NCBI RefSeq assembly: GCF_032118995.1
Contig: NC_092651.1
Coordinates: forward strand, 13,293,285 to 13,357,284
Source of the DNA: Asterias amurensis
Taxonomy: Eukaryota > Echinodermata > Asteroidea > Forcipulatida > Asteriidae
Direction of reading: 5' to 3'
DNA length: 64,000 nucleotides
The notes below the pieces were generated by a model. That model saw only the letters and a program-made list of their open reading frames with translations. It was not told where the DNA came from and did no database searches. Position 1 is the stretch's first letter. Each line of letters starts with the position of its first letter. This document shows positions 31,301-43,600 of this stretch, one piece after another. The position numbers were made by a program, and so were the translations under genes.

Positions 31301-32445
31301 CCTGTGCATGGGACACATTTCCATCATTTCATCATCGTTTTACCTCTAAAATGATGGTGAGGTGAAATTAACAGCATACGCAATGTAGTTAATTCTAAAG
31401 CTTGACAATTTTTTTTCAAGGGGAAGATAACTTTACTTTAATGAGAGCCTTTGAATTCTTACCTAGGATACCTGCTCCTTTCCGACTTCCACGTGTCCTC
31501 TTTATCTGGGGGAGGATCTACAAGTAAATAAGATGGAAACATTAAAAAAATCAGTCATCTGTACCAACTTGCCTTTGCCAAAAAGATATGATAAGATCAG
31601 TAGGGTGGAATAGACTTTTGTTTGAGCTTCATTAGACTTTACACTTTCTCATTTCCATAGAGGAGTTCATATGGTGCTGCAACTTGTTTCTGGAATTCAT
31701 ACACAACGCAGAAATCCACACTTTGGCGAGGGAAAACTGGGTCAAACAACATATAGATTATTCTAAAAACTAAAATAATAAAAACATCTAGGGCCTATTA
31801 AATTATTCTTGTTATTCTTACCTTTTTGTACATCGATGGAGAGGATGTGATTATAGTAGGGCAATATGATGTCACTCCATGTGCAAGTAGTTTTTTAGAT
31901 ACTGTAGCGAGGCCTTTGGCAAGAGATTCTGGATTTGAGGAAAAATCAACACCAAAGGCTCCTAGAAAAGAATAACAATAAAAGGGACAATTCTACAGGT
32001 TAATTATCATATAAAACTGTATAACTGTATAATATGCGAAAGGTTAGGAAAATCACATAAGGGACTCAAGTATTTGTTAACCCCCTCCTTTTTAGACTAC
32101 ACAGGTTTGAAAATGGAAAAAAATAAGGTTTATTGAAAGTTATTACACATTTGTTACTTCTTTTTTAGTTTAGCCAACAATGTTACTTTAATTTTAACGT
32201 TTATGTATTAGTTTAAACTTACCATTGATCTGAGTATCAATAAAACCTGGGGATATGATGCAGTCTTTACAATCCACTTGAAAGTCTGCATGTCCTTTCT
32301 CAATGAAAAAGAGCCACTCTGGGTTGAGGATCTTTCCATCTCGGACCCAGAGGTCTTCCCTGATGATGGCATGCTGATAAAGAATGCGGCAATTTCTGAA
32401 TTGAGTGATAGGTGACTTCACTCTAGAGGACATAGTTTTAGACAT
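27169..32445 (-). CDS. AMDHD2: N-acetylglucosamine-6-phosphate deacetylase
   Basis: Eight coding exons on the minus strand: 32445-32223, 31961-31822, 31517-31463, 30710-30495, 29894-29806, 28628-28484, 28297-28168, 27415-27169. Total 1245 nt (414 residues plus TGA); all junctions are GT-AG and in phase. The enzyme removes acetate from GlcNAc-6-phosphate in amino-sugar salvage and sialic-acid turnover, in the cytosol. Amidohydrolase landmarks are all present: GFIDTQING (metal-site strand), HLEGPFIS (Glu, about 141-148), SLGHT (His 213), THLFNAMLP (His 234), [21 protein letters not shown] (catalytic Asp 296) and LSGS. It is nearly identical in plan to vertebrate AMDHD2. I chose the ATG at 32443-32445; a second in-frame ATG follows at 32433. 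The coding exon opens at an acceptor at 32501, so an upstream 5' UTR exon is implied. Confidence 0.95.
28356..28420. repeat. Poly-T / poly-G / interstitial TTAGGG tract
   Basis: About 31 T, then 13 G, then three exact TTAGGG units plus TTA (28400-28420), in the AMDHD2 intron between its sixth and seventh coding exons. TTAGGG is the animal telomere unit. The homopolymer lengths may be affected by assembly. Confidence 0.9.
28728..29090. mobile_element. TTAA-flanked MITE, AGGCAGTGG family, in AMDHD2 intron
   Basis: TTAA at 28728-28731 and 29087-29090. Ends are AGGTAGTGGCACTATTGGTT and, inverted, AGACACTGGACACTATTGGT. The interior contains CAACTTCGACGACCAATTGA and ATGTTGAGATACACCAAGTG as in the other copies. 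Confidence 0.87.
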
Positions 32446-32802
32446 CGATGTTAGACCATCATTAGGAGTAGGTAAGGTGATGTTACTTTTAAGGCGACGC
32501 CCTGCAAAATACAACAAATTTTAAACTTCGGTAATAAGCTGCAAACGATAAAATATGAAAGCTAATGTTGAAAATTTCAATATCCGACTGCCACTTTGTA
32601 CTATAAAGGGGTTCTTGAAAAGATTTTCAAAGGACATTGGACTTCACTTCCCCTTTTTTAATATTCCTCATTGAAGAGTTTTAATCATGAAGCAGAAAAT
32701 CTCACGCACAATGCCCAGAGGAACTAAAAATTTGAAGTGGCATTGTCAAGAGTAGCAGTGTCAAGACTGCTGTCGACCTGGTTACAGCTCATGGTCATGG
32801 TC

Positions 32803-33195
32803 CAAAGGTTTGTTAGTCCGAAGGTTTGTTTGTCCGAAGGTTCGTTAGCCCGAAGGTTCAATAGTCCGAATGTTCGATAGTCCAAAGGTTTGATAGTACG
32901 AATTGACAATAAGGTCCATCCAATAGTCCGAATTGAAAATAAGGTTCAATCGTCAATTCAGACTATCAGACCTTATTGTCGATTCGGACTACCGAACCTT
33001 CGGACCAGTGAACCTTCGGATCAATGAAGCTCCGGACTAATGAACCTTCAGACTATCGCATCAAATGCTCGGATTAACAAACCCTATTTCATTTTCGGAT
33101 TAATGAACCCCCTGTTATTGGAAATTTGTGCGTTCGGACTATCGAACCATCGGACTATTGAACCTTCGGACTAACAGACCTTCAGGCTATCTGTT
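32803..33195. repeat. Palindromic minisatellite (CCGAAGGTT / AACCTTCGG arms)
   Basis: The left half repeats GTCCGAAGGTTCGTTAG-type units of about 15-17 bp head to tail. The right half, from about 32945, repeats their reverse complement (GACTATCGAACCTTCGG). The two arms could pair into a hairpin of over 100 bp. It lies in the 5' intron of AMDHD2. Confidence 0.88.
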
Positions 33196-33663
33196 GGACA
33201 CCGTCGACCTGATAGTAACTGTTCCTATCATTCTGTCAACCTTACAGAATTAAACATAGCGACACTGTAGTTAGATATGTAATTTTTGCTTTTGATAGGC
33301 TTTTAGTACAAGTTACATGTAAGATCCTGTCGCTTCAATTTATCTACAAAGCTGCAAACATTTTAGATGTGTTTCATAACCCTTCCACTGCAACCATCGG
33401 GAGGCTGGAGGGTTACCATGGTTACGATATCAAAAGCAAAGTCATGACAGACATGACATTGACAAAGTGGTTAGTGTATGAAACTGTCCGACAGTGACAG
33501 TGACACCGACCAATAATACAAGGAACAGATCCTTGCTTGCTTTAGTTTTGTTTATTGCAGCAGAAGATTGGGAAGATATGGGGGTTATTTAAATAAGGCC
33601 GAGGCCTAAACTACCTGACACTGTGACAGTAACTGCCCGCCAGGCTACATACTGACTGTTTTT

Positions 33664-34101
33664 TTAAAGGAACACGTTGCCTTAGATCGGACGAGTTGGT
33701 CTATAAAAAGCGTTTGTAACCGTTTGTTATAAAATGCATATGGTTGGAAAGACCTTTTAAAAGTAGTAGAATACAATGATTCACACAAATTTGCCTCGAA
33801 ATTACGTGGTTTTCCTTTTCCTTTGTGAACTAACACGGTCGGCCATTTATGGGAGTCAAACAGTTGACTCCCATTATAAATGGCCGACTGGGTTAGTCGA
33901 TGAGGTAAAAAAAACGTGCAATTTCGAGGCATGCTTGTGTGGATCAATGTTTTCTACTCACAACAGTCTTACAACATTTTTCTAAACTCTACCCATAATA
34001 ATATGGGTGCATATGGGCCATATGCATTTTATAACATCAAACGGTTACAGACGCTTTTCGAAGACCAACTCGACCGATCCAAGGCAACGTGTTTTCTTTA
34101 A
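33664..34101. mobile_element. Foldback TTAA MITE, AGGAACACGTTGCC family
   Basis: TTAA at 33664-33667 and 34098-34101. Ends are AGGAACACGTTGCCTTAGAT and, inverted, AGAAAACACGTTGCCTTGGAT. Inner arms (CACAAATTTGCCTCGAAATT, ACACGGTCGGCCATTTATGG, GGGAGTCAAA) recur inverted around a centre near 33860, so nearly the whole element is one long hairpin. A second copy is at 55867-56247. Confidence 0.88.
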
Positions 34102-34357
34102 AGTGAGTAGTCTGTGCAGTAAATGGTACTAATACTATGCATCCATTTCAATGGAGGTGTGTCCTTCCTGTACAGTCGGTGCACTGCAATCTGCATGCAC
34201 TGCACGAGCCGTCGTCTGCTGCCTACTTTAATATTAAAAAGTTTAATTACGACAAAAACATCAATAACTTTCACACTCACAATTACCAACAATAACAATG
34301 AATGTCAGAGGTAGGCCTATGTTAACTTTATTTAAGAAAATACAGGTTAACTCTTAC

Positions 34358-34440
34358 TTTTCCTCCAACAAGTTGATGATCAACCCAAAATAAAATCAAT
34401 TTATTTACATTGAAACACAGGAAGCGGCCATCTTTTGGAA
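34358..34440 (-). promoter_or_regulatory. AMDHD2: Probable AMDHD2 5' UTR exon with YY1-like start-site motif
   Basis: On the minus strand AAGATGGCCGCTTCC (YY1-like word at 34424-34434) is typical of sites at or just downstream of TATA-less starts. It is followed 65 bp later by a good donor GAGGAAAA|GTAAGAG at 34358/34357. This would supply the missing non-coding exon of AMDHD2. It contains one short upstream ORF (ATGGCCGCTTCC.. ending in TAA after 8 codons). Inferred, not proven. Confidence 0.45.
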
Positions 34441-34454
34441 AGTGCGCCCCCTTT

Positions 34455-34462
34455 TGACGTCA
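34455..34462. promoter_or_regulatory. Consensus CRE (TGACGTCA)
   Basis: A perfect palindromic CREB/ATF site about 20 bp upstream of the YY1-like word of the proposed AMDHD2 start. A GCACGTGACC E-box lies at 34531-34540, further upstream on the same side. Confidence 0.45.
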
Positions 34463-35400
34463 TCAGTCCAAGGAAGGGCGCCTTTAAAAAAAACTACCTT
34501 TTACAAAATCGTCTGCCCCATGTACTGTGTGCACGTGACCTCAAAATTATTCAATCCGGCACCCAGACGTATCTTAAGCATAATGCGCGATATTAAACAA
34601 GGGGATCATACTTGTAAAAGTGCACGATTTCCAAATATGTTCTATTTTTAACTTATCGTCTGCGCATTTTCCTGTCCATTGTTTTAAAAAGTAAAGAGAT
34701 GCTGAAACTGAAAGTAACTTTGTGTTCACTAAAAATGTTCAAGTTGTCTTGAACTCTGCTTCACTGCAAGCTTCGGCAGCCTACGTATATAGGCGTTTCT
34801 TCTAACCCAGGTAAACTTTTACTACAATTCAGTAAACTTTTATTAGGCCTACAAACTTATTTTCAAAACAAACATTAACAAAACATTCTGTTGCGGCACG
34901 TCTAGGCCAGGCCATGTGCGGACCGGCGCCCGCAGCGTTGTCACTGGGCATTGTTGTGTCACTTTTTTTTTCTTCTTTTTTTTTTACTCCACTGACTGCC
35001 TAGTGTAAATGTAGGAAATTAAATGTGGACAGGGGAAAGGGGTGGGTGATTGTGACAACACAGTTTGTACCATAGTTTTTACTAATAAATAAAAGGCCTT
35101 TGTTAGAAAACCAAAATAGTCGGCTTCACAAACAGACAGAGAATTAACTCAACTCAGCACTGCTCCCACTGCTCAACTCAACTCAACTGCAGTGCAACAC
35201 TAAATTGAACACAACAAGTTTAACTAACTAAGTTATTTTATAGAACATGATAAAAGTGGACCTCAACTTCATTCAATTTAACACACTACAAAGGTTTGAA
35301 AAGTAGTCCAGATTTATTGTTGCAGAGTGTTCTTTGAAATGTTATGTTTTTTATTCTTTTTTGAAGGGGGGGGGCTGTTGCTTACTTGCTGTCTGTATCG

Positions 35401-35907
35401 TAGGAGGTCCTGTTGTCAAGGTGTCCCTAAAATCGTGGCAAAACTTTTACCTCTCTGTGCGCGATGTAAATAGTCCCTAGATAACAACATTTTGGTTTTA
35501 TTTGCCAAGCAAAGAGTGCTTGAACAAAACTTTAGAAATATGTAAAGGCTCCACTCACACTGGTTATTGGTTATTTGCACTTGTAAATGCAAAATCTTTG
35601 GTATTTTAGGCATTTCTACGAGGTACAAAAACATGTCATAATGTTGAGGCCATATATCATAGGAGGTCCTGTTATCGAGGTGTCCCTAAAATCGTGGCAA
35701 ATCTTTTACCTCTCTGTGCGCGATGTAAACAGTCCCCAGATACAAATTATGTGGTTTTATTTGCCAAGCAAAGAGTCTCCGCTCCCTTGACCAAAACTTA
35801 GAAACAGATAATGCTCCACTGGATATTTGCACTTGTAAATGCAAAAAGTTTGGTATTTTAGGCATTTCTACAGATACAAAAATATGTCATAATGTTGAGG
35901 CCATAAA
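35401..35907. repeat. Tandem duplication, two ~259-bp units
   Basis: TAGGAGGTCCTGTTGTCAAGG, CCTAAAATCGTGGCAAA, CTCTCTGTGCGCGATGTAAA, TTTGCCAAGCAAAGAGT, TTGGTATTTTAGGCATTTCTAC and CATAATGTTGAGGCCATA recur in order, offset 259 bp (units from 35401 and 35660). Not coding in any frame. Confidence 0.88.
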
Positions 35908-35910
35908 AAA

Positions 35911-37380
35911 TATTTGCACACTGAAAAAGTTTCATCAAACACTATTTCAATTCACAATTCATGATGATCAAATCATGTGACTGAATATTTTGCTGAGCAT
36001 TCTGGGAAAAAAATACAGAGGCTTAAAGAAGCCATGTGCCTTATATCATTTTCTAATATTTTTGGAGATTTTTTTTTTTAACCCTCCGATCAATATTATC
36101 AGCTTGTTGATTCAATTATCACTGTTTATTTATACGCTTTATTATAAATTTTAAGAGAAAAAAAAACGGGAAAAAATAAGTAAAAATCAGATTTGAAAGC
36201 CAATGATTATTCACACTTTTTATTAAATTATTTATTTTTGTTATTTTTTGCAAATTACCATGGTAATTTTAAAATTTCATTAAAAAAGATTTTGTATAAA
36301 ACGAAGACAACTGCTGGCTATAGAGTCATACACAGAGTCTCAAAGAACACTTGTAGTCACTGTAGATGTTTCTTCCATGTATGGCTTCACCGGGAAACCA
36401 TGCTTTCTTGTTTGCCGTGAAAACAGGAAAAATTCAAAACAAATGGGGCCATTTGAAGTCATCGAAGATCGGTGTGTAGTGTGAACATTTCAATGTCCAT
36501 CAAGTTTTAATATATGTTTGCATACTTCATATTAACAAAAGAAGGTACTTAGGGCATCGGTTGATATAAGGCATCATTATTTTTTTCCCAATTCAAAGAA
36601 AAAGGCATAATAGCGTGAAAACTGGTAAGGGGAGGATACAAAAAATTGCCCACCGAAAAAGTTTCATCAAACACTATTTCAATTCACAATTCATGATGAT
36701 CAAATCATGTGACTGAACATTCTGCTAAGCATTCTGGAAAAAAAATACAGAGGCTTAAAGAAGCCATGTGCCTTATTTATGTTATTTTCTAATATTTTTT
36801 GAGATGTTTTTTTTAACGCTCATATCGATATTATTATAAATATTACAATTTAAACATCGGCTTGGTGACAGACTCAATTATCACCTTTATTTAGACGCTT
36901 TATTATAAATATTAAGGGGAAAAAATAAGTAAAAATCAGATTTGAAAGCCAATGATTATTCACACTTTTTATTAAATTATTTATTTTTGTTATTTTTTTG
37001 CAAATTACCATGGTAATTTTTAAAATGTCATAAAAAAATATTTTTAATAAAATGAAGACAACTGCTGGCTATAGAGTCATACACAGAGTCTCACAGAACA
37101 CTTGTAGTCACTGCAGATGTTTCTTCCACGTATGGCTTCACCGGGAAACCATCTTTCTCGTTTACCTTGAAAACAGGAAAAACTCAAAACAAATGGGACC
37201 AGTTGAAGTCATCGAAGATCAGTGTGTGGTGTGAAAATTTCAATATCCATCAAAGTTTAATTTATGATTGCACACTTCATATAAACAAATGAAGATAACT
37301 AGGGCATTTTTTGACATATATGGCTTCATTATTTTGTTTCCCAATTCAAAGAAAAAGGCATAATACCGTGAAAACTGGTA
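35911..37380. repeat. Tandem duplication, two ~732-bp units
   Basis: AAAGTTTCATCAAACACTAT..TTCACAATTCATGATGATCA, AAAGAAGCCATGTGCCTTAT, GAAAGCCAATGATTATTCAC, ACTGCTGGCTATAGAGTCAT, ATGGCTTCACCGGGAAACCA and CGTGAAAACTGGTAAG recur in order at an offset of 732 bp early in the unit. It follows directly after the 259-bp duplication, so this spacer has expanded stepwise. Confidence 0.9.
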
Positions 37381-37684
37381 AGAGGAGGATATATATATAT
37401 TGTGTATTGTTTTTACAACCTTTTAAAGGATTTTATAATTTACTTTTGCTGTTACTTTTTAGATACAGGGACTAACCTGATAATGGATTTACATTTTCTA
37501 GCTCAGTCTCAAAACTTTTAGCACGGTGAGGAGCTCTTTATTTAGTCTTAATTTGTGTAGGGTCTACTTTCATGACTTTATTTATTTTAATTTTAATCAC
37601 AGTCCCACCCTAGTAATAGTAGTAATAGTATTTTTTAAACATTAATTTAATATCATCCATATCAACTAACTGCCTACAGAAAAA

Positions 37685-40600
37685 ATGATCAACATAATAA
37701 GAGAACAGATGGAAAATTCAGCTCAACAAAGTGATCAGCTACAATTGATGGAGGCCTCGTTATGCTACTTGGACAAAACTAAACAACTTGAGTATTTGAA
37801 AAGAGAGTGCATCAATCACAACAATACCGAAGAGGTCAGTGTTTTATTTCCACTACATATCCCAACCTGAGCTGTGGCGCTATTTTTCAAACCCAACACA
37901 CAGGCCTGCATGACAAGTAAATTAAAGCTTCATAGTCTACTTTCCTTTCCGTCTCATTAATTTTTACTGCAGATAACTTTTACAACACAAGTCTTGAAAG
38001 TAAAGCTTTACATAGAAAACACCTTTTAAAAACCTTTTTTGATATTAAAATTTTGGAATGATGATTAGAATAGATACGGCAATAAAGGCTGAGCTAGCGT
38101 TTATATTTTCATAGTGTTTCCATTAAAAGAGGTTCTGCTCTTTTAACCTGATGTTTGCACTGTGCTGTGAGCCATAGCACTTAGTGCACTCTCTTGATAA
38201 ACGACTTTTTGCAAATTTGATCAGGCAAGGATCGGTTAATCTTAACCATCCTTTATTTTTCTTTCAGAGTGTCTACCCTTTCACCATTGAAGTTAATGTG
38301 TCAGTGATCACTGAAATGGACCGTTAGTATCTTGGTTTTTTGCTTGTTTTAACTTTGTAGGTATATTTACTGGGAGAAAACGCACAAACACAATCAATTT
38401 AATCCAACTATCTGATGAAAGAATTTAATTTGTGCTTTACAAATGCATTTAGTTGTTTCTTCATTTTGTATATTATATTTTAATCTTCTTTTTAGCAACA
38501 CTTGGAAACATAGTGTTACATCAACCACAACAAGCAAGAACAATTTTTCAAGAGGTAAAAATTGTACTTTTCAGTACCTTATTTATTTCTTCATTTTTTT
38601 TTCTTCTTTTTTATACCTCTTCTCAAAAACATAATTTTAATTGTAATTCTGACAGCATGACACATAATTTATTAACTGTTTTTAGCTTCTGAATATTCAG
38701 TACATTTCTGTACTTAACAGTCTGATTGGCTAAGTGAGCATGGTTGAGTTAACAAGTCTTTCTAAAGGACTGCCTTGTTTGAGCTTCATGCATGTGATTG
38801 AACTAGGCCATTGATTTCCTGTTTTGGGGTGTTTTTTAAAGAAGTAATTTCTGAATACTGTTATTTTCTAATACATTATGAGGACACACAAAAGGCTGTT
38901 AAATGTAGAATTTTGTTTTCTTTGCGAAGTTTAAACTGAATATTCGGAGAACGTGATAAATAGGGCCCAATTTCATAAAGCTAAGCTATGCTAAGTACAA
39001 CAATTCAAACTGAAAGTAATTTTGGCCAGTAACTTGTTTCTACTAAGCAATACTATTTTGTTCGTAGCAAGCTTTCATAAATACAGCTTTTGAAGAAGTT
39101 GCTATTAATTGACCTCAACCTTGGTGCAATTCAGTTAAAACATTTTTTATAGGTTAATTCTTGTTTAAGAATGTATGTTTCATATGCATTCCAACACAAT
39201 AAGAAGCAATACATTCTCTAAAATTAGGTACTTTTTTCTCTGATGCAGCTATGTTATATCAGCTTAAAGTGCTTAAAAGTACTTCCGGCTGAAGTATCTT
39301 GCAACCAAATTCTTGTCAACTTGCTGATATTAGATCTACCACAGCTGTCAAGGTAAGACACTAAAAGCTTCTACCCTCTTTTGTTTTATTTCTATAATAT
39401 TCAAAAAAAAAATTGTAATTCTAGTTTTCAGCCAAACCTATCCTCCATGGGATCACCTCTGGCATTTATATAATATGTTATTAAAACAAATAGAAAGTTA
39501 AGAATACTCTCTTCACAATAATGGGGAATTTATACCAAATGTATGAAGACCCCCTCCCTCAACATTAAGTTAACACTTCATGTTGTATTAAAGGCAGTTG
39601 GACACTATTGGTAATTACTCAAAATAATTGTATCATAAACCTTACTTGATTACGAGGTTGATAGTATAAAACATTCTGAGAAACGGCTCCCTCTGAAGTA
39701 ATGTAACTTTTGAGAAAGAAGTAATTTTCCATGACATTAATTTCAGGACCTCAGATTTAGAATTTGAGGCCTCGAAATCAAGCATCTGAAAGCACCCAAC
39801 TTTGTGTGACAAGGTGTTTTTTTCTTTCATTATTATCTCGCAACTTCGACGACCGTTTGAGCTCAATTTTCACAGGTTTGTTATTTTATGCATATGTTGA
39901 GATACACCAAGTGAGAAGACTGATCTTTGACATTTACCAATAGTGTCCAGTGTCTTTTAAGTCGGTGCAATTGTATTTAATATTGTTTATGTTTTAAATA
40001 ATACAACATCTTAAATGCATTACCAACAGCTACCAGCTTTGCACGTCAGAATTACTCAGTTGCAAGTTTGAGCCCCGCTTCTACAAATTTACTGGAACAG
40101 TGTGCTCAATTTCATCTCCTACAACGTACTCGTAAGTTAATTCAAACTTTGCAATAATCCTTCTACACAGCACTTCATTGGTATAGTAGTTAACACTATA
40201 TTTTTCTTATAATTTAAAATTTGTTGTTGGACAATTTTAATAAATAAAAAATATCATAACTTGGAGACACACTAAATTTGTGTCTGATTGTTTACATTTA
40301 TGTCTTATGAGCTGTTTCTATGTTTGGTTGTCTGTACATGTTTTGATAAAAGACTCGGCACTTGGTAGGTTGTTCTCCTGAAACTTCCTCGGGGGAACTT
40401 GACAAGGAGGTGTTGTATAATAAACTGTAAATTGTTCACTGGTTACATTATGGCTATCCTTGAAATTGTGATGATATTTGGAGTCTAAGGCAGACTGTGT
40501 GGTATATTTTTTGATAATTTGGTTCTTGATAAATAAAAAAATGTTGATAACTTGTAGAGGAAATGCATGAAATTGGTCATTATGTATAGGATAATGCCCA

Positions 40601-43600
40601 AGGTGCGCGTCATTCGTGGGTAAGAATGGCCCAAGGGCGAAGCCCGAGGGCCATTCGTACCCACGAATGGCGCGTTCACCGAGGGCATTATGCAACTTAA
40701 CCCACACCTGTGACGTCATGCTATTGTTACAATCGCTCCATTATTTCGCACGAATGGCGCGATATTGTTTAATTTTTAAGTCAATTGTTTGTATGTATTA
40801 CGTAAGCTTGTTCACTCCAGTGAACACCACTGGTGGTGTGTGAACAATGGACGAAGACCAACATTTAGGAAATATGCTCGTTCCTTCGATAGTGGCATCA
40901 TAGATCGGGAGCGAAAGTGGCAGCAGATAAGTGATTTTGTTTCTTGACTTTAAGTAAATTTATACAAGTTAGTGATAGAAACAGATTATCAGATGATGTT
41001 GTAGCCGACTTTCTCGGTCTACAAAAAAACCAAAAGGTGAAGATAAAAGAAGTGACCTACCCGCGTACAAGCCTGTAGTTTCAGATTTGTTTTTAATAAA
41101 CAAATTTAAGCTACCTTTATGATCAACAATTTCAGTTGAATTCCTGTTATTGAAATTGAAAAAAGTATCTTTGCAATCTTAAATTTTAGGTACTTTACTT
41201 TGAATTAATAAAAACAAAAAACAAAAATACTGGTTAAAATGAAATTGATTTATCTGACTTTAAGACCTGCTTAAATTACTGTTGTAGTTCTATCTCAGCT
41301 AAATAATAATTTTATAATGTAGCTGTTCACTTGTGGAAAGTGTTAACGATCATTTTGCAATACATGTGTAGCTCTATTAACCTGTGTTAAAAACCATTAA
41401 AAACAAAATAATATATGGTCCATGGCGTCATTGACTTCAACCCTAACTCTTTTATGCACAATGGGTGAATAGATGTAACCATCGCGCCATTCGTGCAAAA
41501 TAATGGAGCGATTTAACAATAGCATGACGTCACAGGTGTGGGTTAATACCTTTTCTTGACCATTGTGGTTTAGGTGCTAAAACACACTTCTAATATTATG
41601 CTGTTAATGTCATATGCTGTTAAAGTGTTGGTCATATTGGGTGGTGTGAGTATCCACACTTGGAGGTTTAATCATGCTGGTAACACTGCTGTTTGAAGAC
41701 ATAGTCTCCCTAAACAAAGCCTGCAGCTTGTCTTTGCACCATTTCCAACGCTGACATTTGGTTTGCTTTGTGCGGTTCCAAGCCGTTGAAGATGGGGTTA
41801 AACTTGGGTGGCAAACATGATGGGTCAACAAAGATCTGAACAGGTTTGATTGTGACTTTCCTCGCTCCTGGTTTTTTTTTTTATAGGAGGTGTGCAAAAT
41901 ATAGATGTCCTGAGGCTAAATGCTTTGGTGCAGCAGATAATTTCTACATCAGATGTCACATTGAGGGGGCTAAAGAACGCCAAACTGTTAGGTAAATGCA
42001 ATTGCTCTACACTGAAGTTCATTGTTGAGCTACCAAATATATATAAATTTGCAAAAAGTTGTCTTTGTACGTTGTTGTTCTCACCTAATATCTGCATATA
42101 TGGATCTTTTCATAAATGAAGTAAACACAAAAAAATTCAAAGAAAATATTTATTTCAGATATATCAGCCAGATGGAAAAGGTTGGATGAGGACTTTGAGA
42201 ATTTACAGTTGGAAGACCAATTGAACATTTTGTTGCAAATGTACAGTTAGTTACTCAGGAATTTGCCTTAAACTTTTTGCGTTAAATAAATTCTGGTAAT
42301 CTTGGAACATCTTTGATATACGCCTAAGCACTCCATTTACAACTCCACCGTTATTTTCCGATTCTTGTTTATTACTCTGATTTTTCCAGTTGTATGCGCT
42401 TTATACAATGTTTTTGGCGGAGCACAATGTGAGCTGGAGCATTGTTTTTTAAAATATATTGTTCTGTTTATCCTCCTTTTAAGGCAAGACTTTAACTGCG
42501 TGTACTGTGGCAACATCTTAAAGGAGGATGTGAATTGCAGAGTCTTAGGAGGTGTGTATGAGTCGATCAGCTATTTTTAAAGTTCTAAGCTAATGTACGA
42601 GGACAGGGTTCAACCTTAACACTAGCCTGGCTTGCATTGTCAGGTTACAACCGCTGTGTGGTAGTAAACAGCACTTCTCAACTTGCACTGCTGGCTACTA
42701 AAAACTGTGAAAAATGTTTGTTTTAAATTTTCAAGTTTGTTCGTGTTCAGATGTGAATATATTTTATGTGTTACTTTATTTGTTAGTGTGTGAACGTCAT
42801 TATGACCATTGACTGGTAGTTACCATACATTGGTGTCAATACAGTTTGGGCTACTAAAATATGATGGGGTGAGTAAAATGCACAGTTCTAGCCTGTTGAG
42901 CTACTGTACAACAAAATTAAAGTGCAAGCCCTGGAGGAGGTATCTTTTAATACAAAATCCAACCTCCAAATTAAATTTACCCAGATAATTGTTTTACTCA
43001 TCTAAACAAACATGTGTAGTTGATTTGGGTTATTCTGTTTTCATTTTAGAGAAGCAGATATTACAGATTGTTGAAGGGAATGTCTCTCCACGTAATGATG
43101 TAGATGCAAACTTGGGCAGGTACAGCCAAGCTGTTACTGTTGTTTTGAGAGGTAGGATTCTTAAAATGTACAAAGACACCCAACTGCAATAATGACATAT
43201 CTCTATGCTGCCAGTGTTGCTTCTATAAAAATGTGTATAAGTGCTGCCTAAAAATGTATATCCTCCATTGATTAAAACGTAGCCCTAAAGAAAGCCCCAA
43301 GCAAGCAGCAAATAAAGATCATTCCAATAATTGCCTGTACTTTCCTTTCAGTTAAGATGCTCATTCCTGCATTTGTTGTAGAATAGGCCGCTTTCAGCAT
43401 TTACCAAATGAAAATTGTTCATGCATCATGTGTATGTGTGGGTGGATGGGGGAGCAGTGCATACTGCACTGTGAAGATTCATCCATAAACACTTCATCAC
43501 AAAACATTCACCCTACTAACCATTAATGCAAACTGATTACTGCACATGAATCATCTGCGTAAAATGGAAAGCAAACATACATTTTGATGGCTCTGTTTGC

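Larger units (their letters stand above)
32446..37684. other. AMDHD2 5' intron and AMDHD2/MCMDC2 divergent spacer
   Basis: No coding exon. It holds the AMDHD2 first intron (to about 34357) with the palindromic minisatellite and a foldback MITE, the probable AMDHD2 5' exon and promoter (34358-34537), a CpG-richer patch at about 34890-34950, and the duplicated blocks at 35401-35907 and 35911-37380. The MCMDC2 start exon opens at an acceptor at 37680, so an MCMDC2 5' UTR exon should also lie in this stretch but was not identified. Confidence 0.5.

Noticed and set aside
33645..34101. Overlapping frames on both strands (100, 69 and 61 codons) with similar peptides
   Set aside because: They are mirror translations of the foldback MITE arms, not genes.
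40318..40719. 133-codon minus-strand frame
   Set aside because: It runs across the palindromic head of a transposon and ordinary intron sequence; the 75-codon frames at 40616 and 49815 arise from the same repeat and only reflect copy similarity.
42166..42249. Exon-like frame after TTTCAG (ISARWKRLDEDFENLQLEDQ...)
   Set aside because: It ends in a stop and does not fit between MCMDC2 exons 6 and 7, which join in phase and match the family without it.
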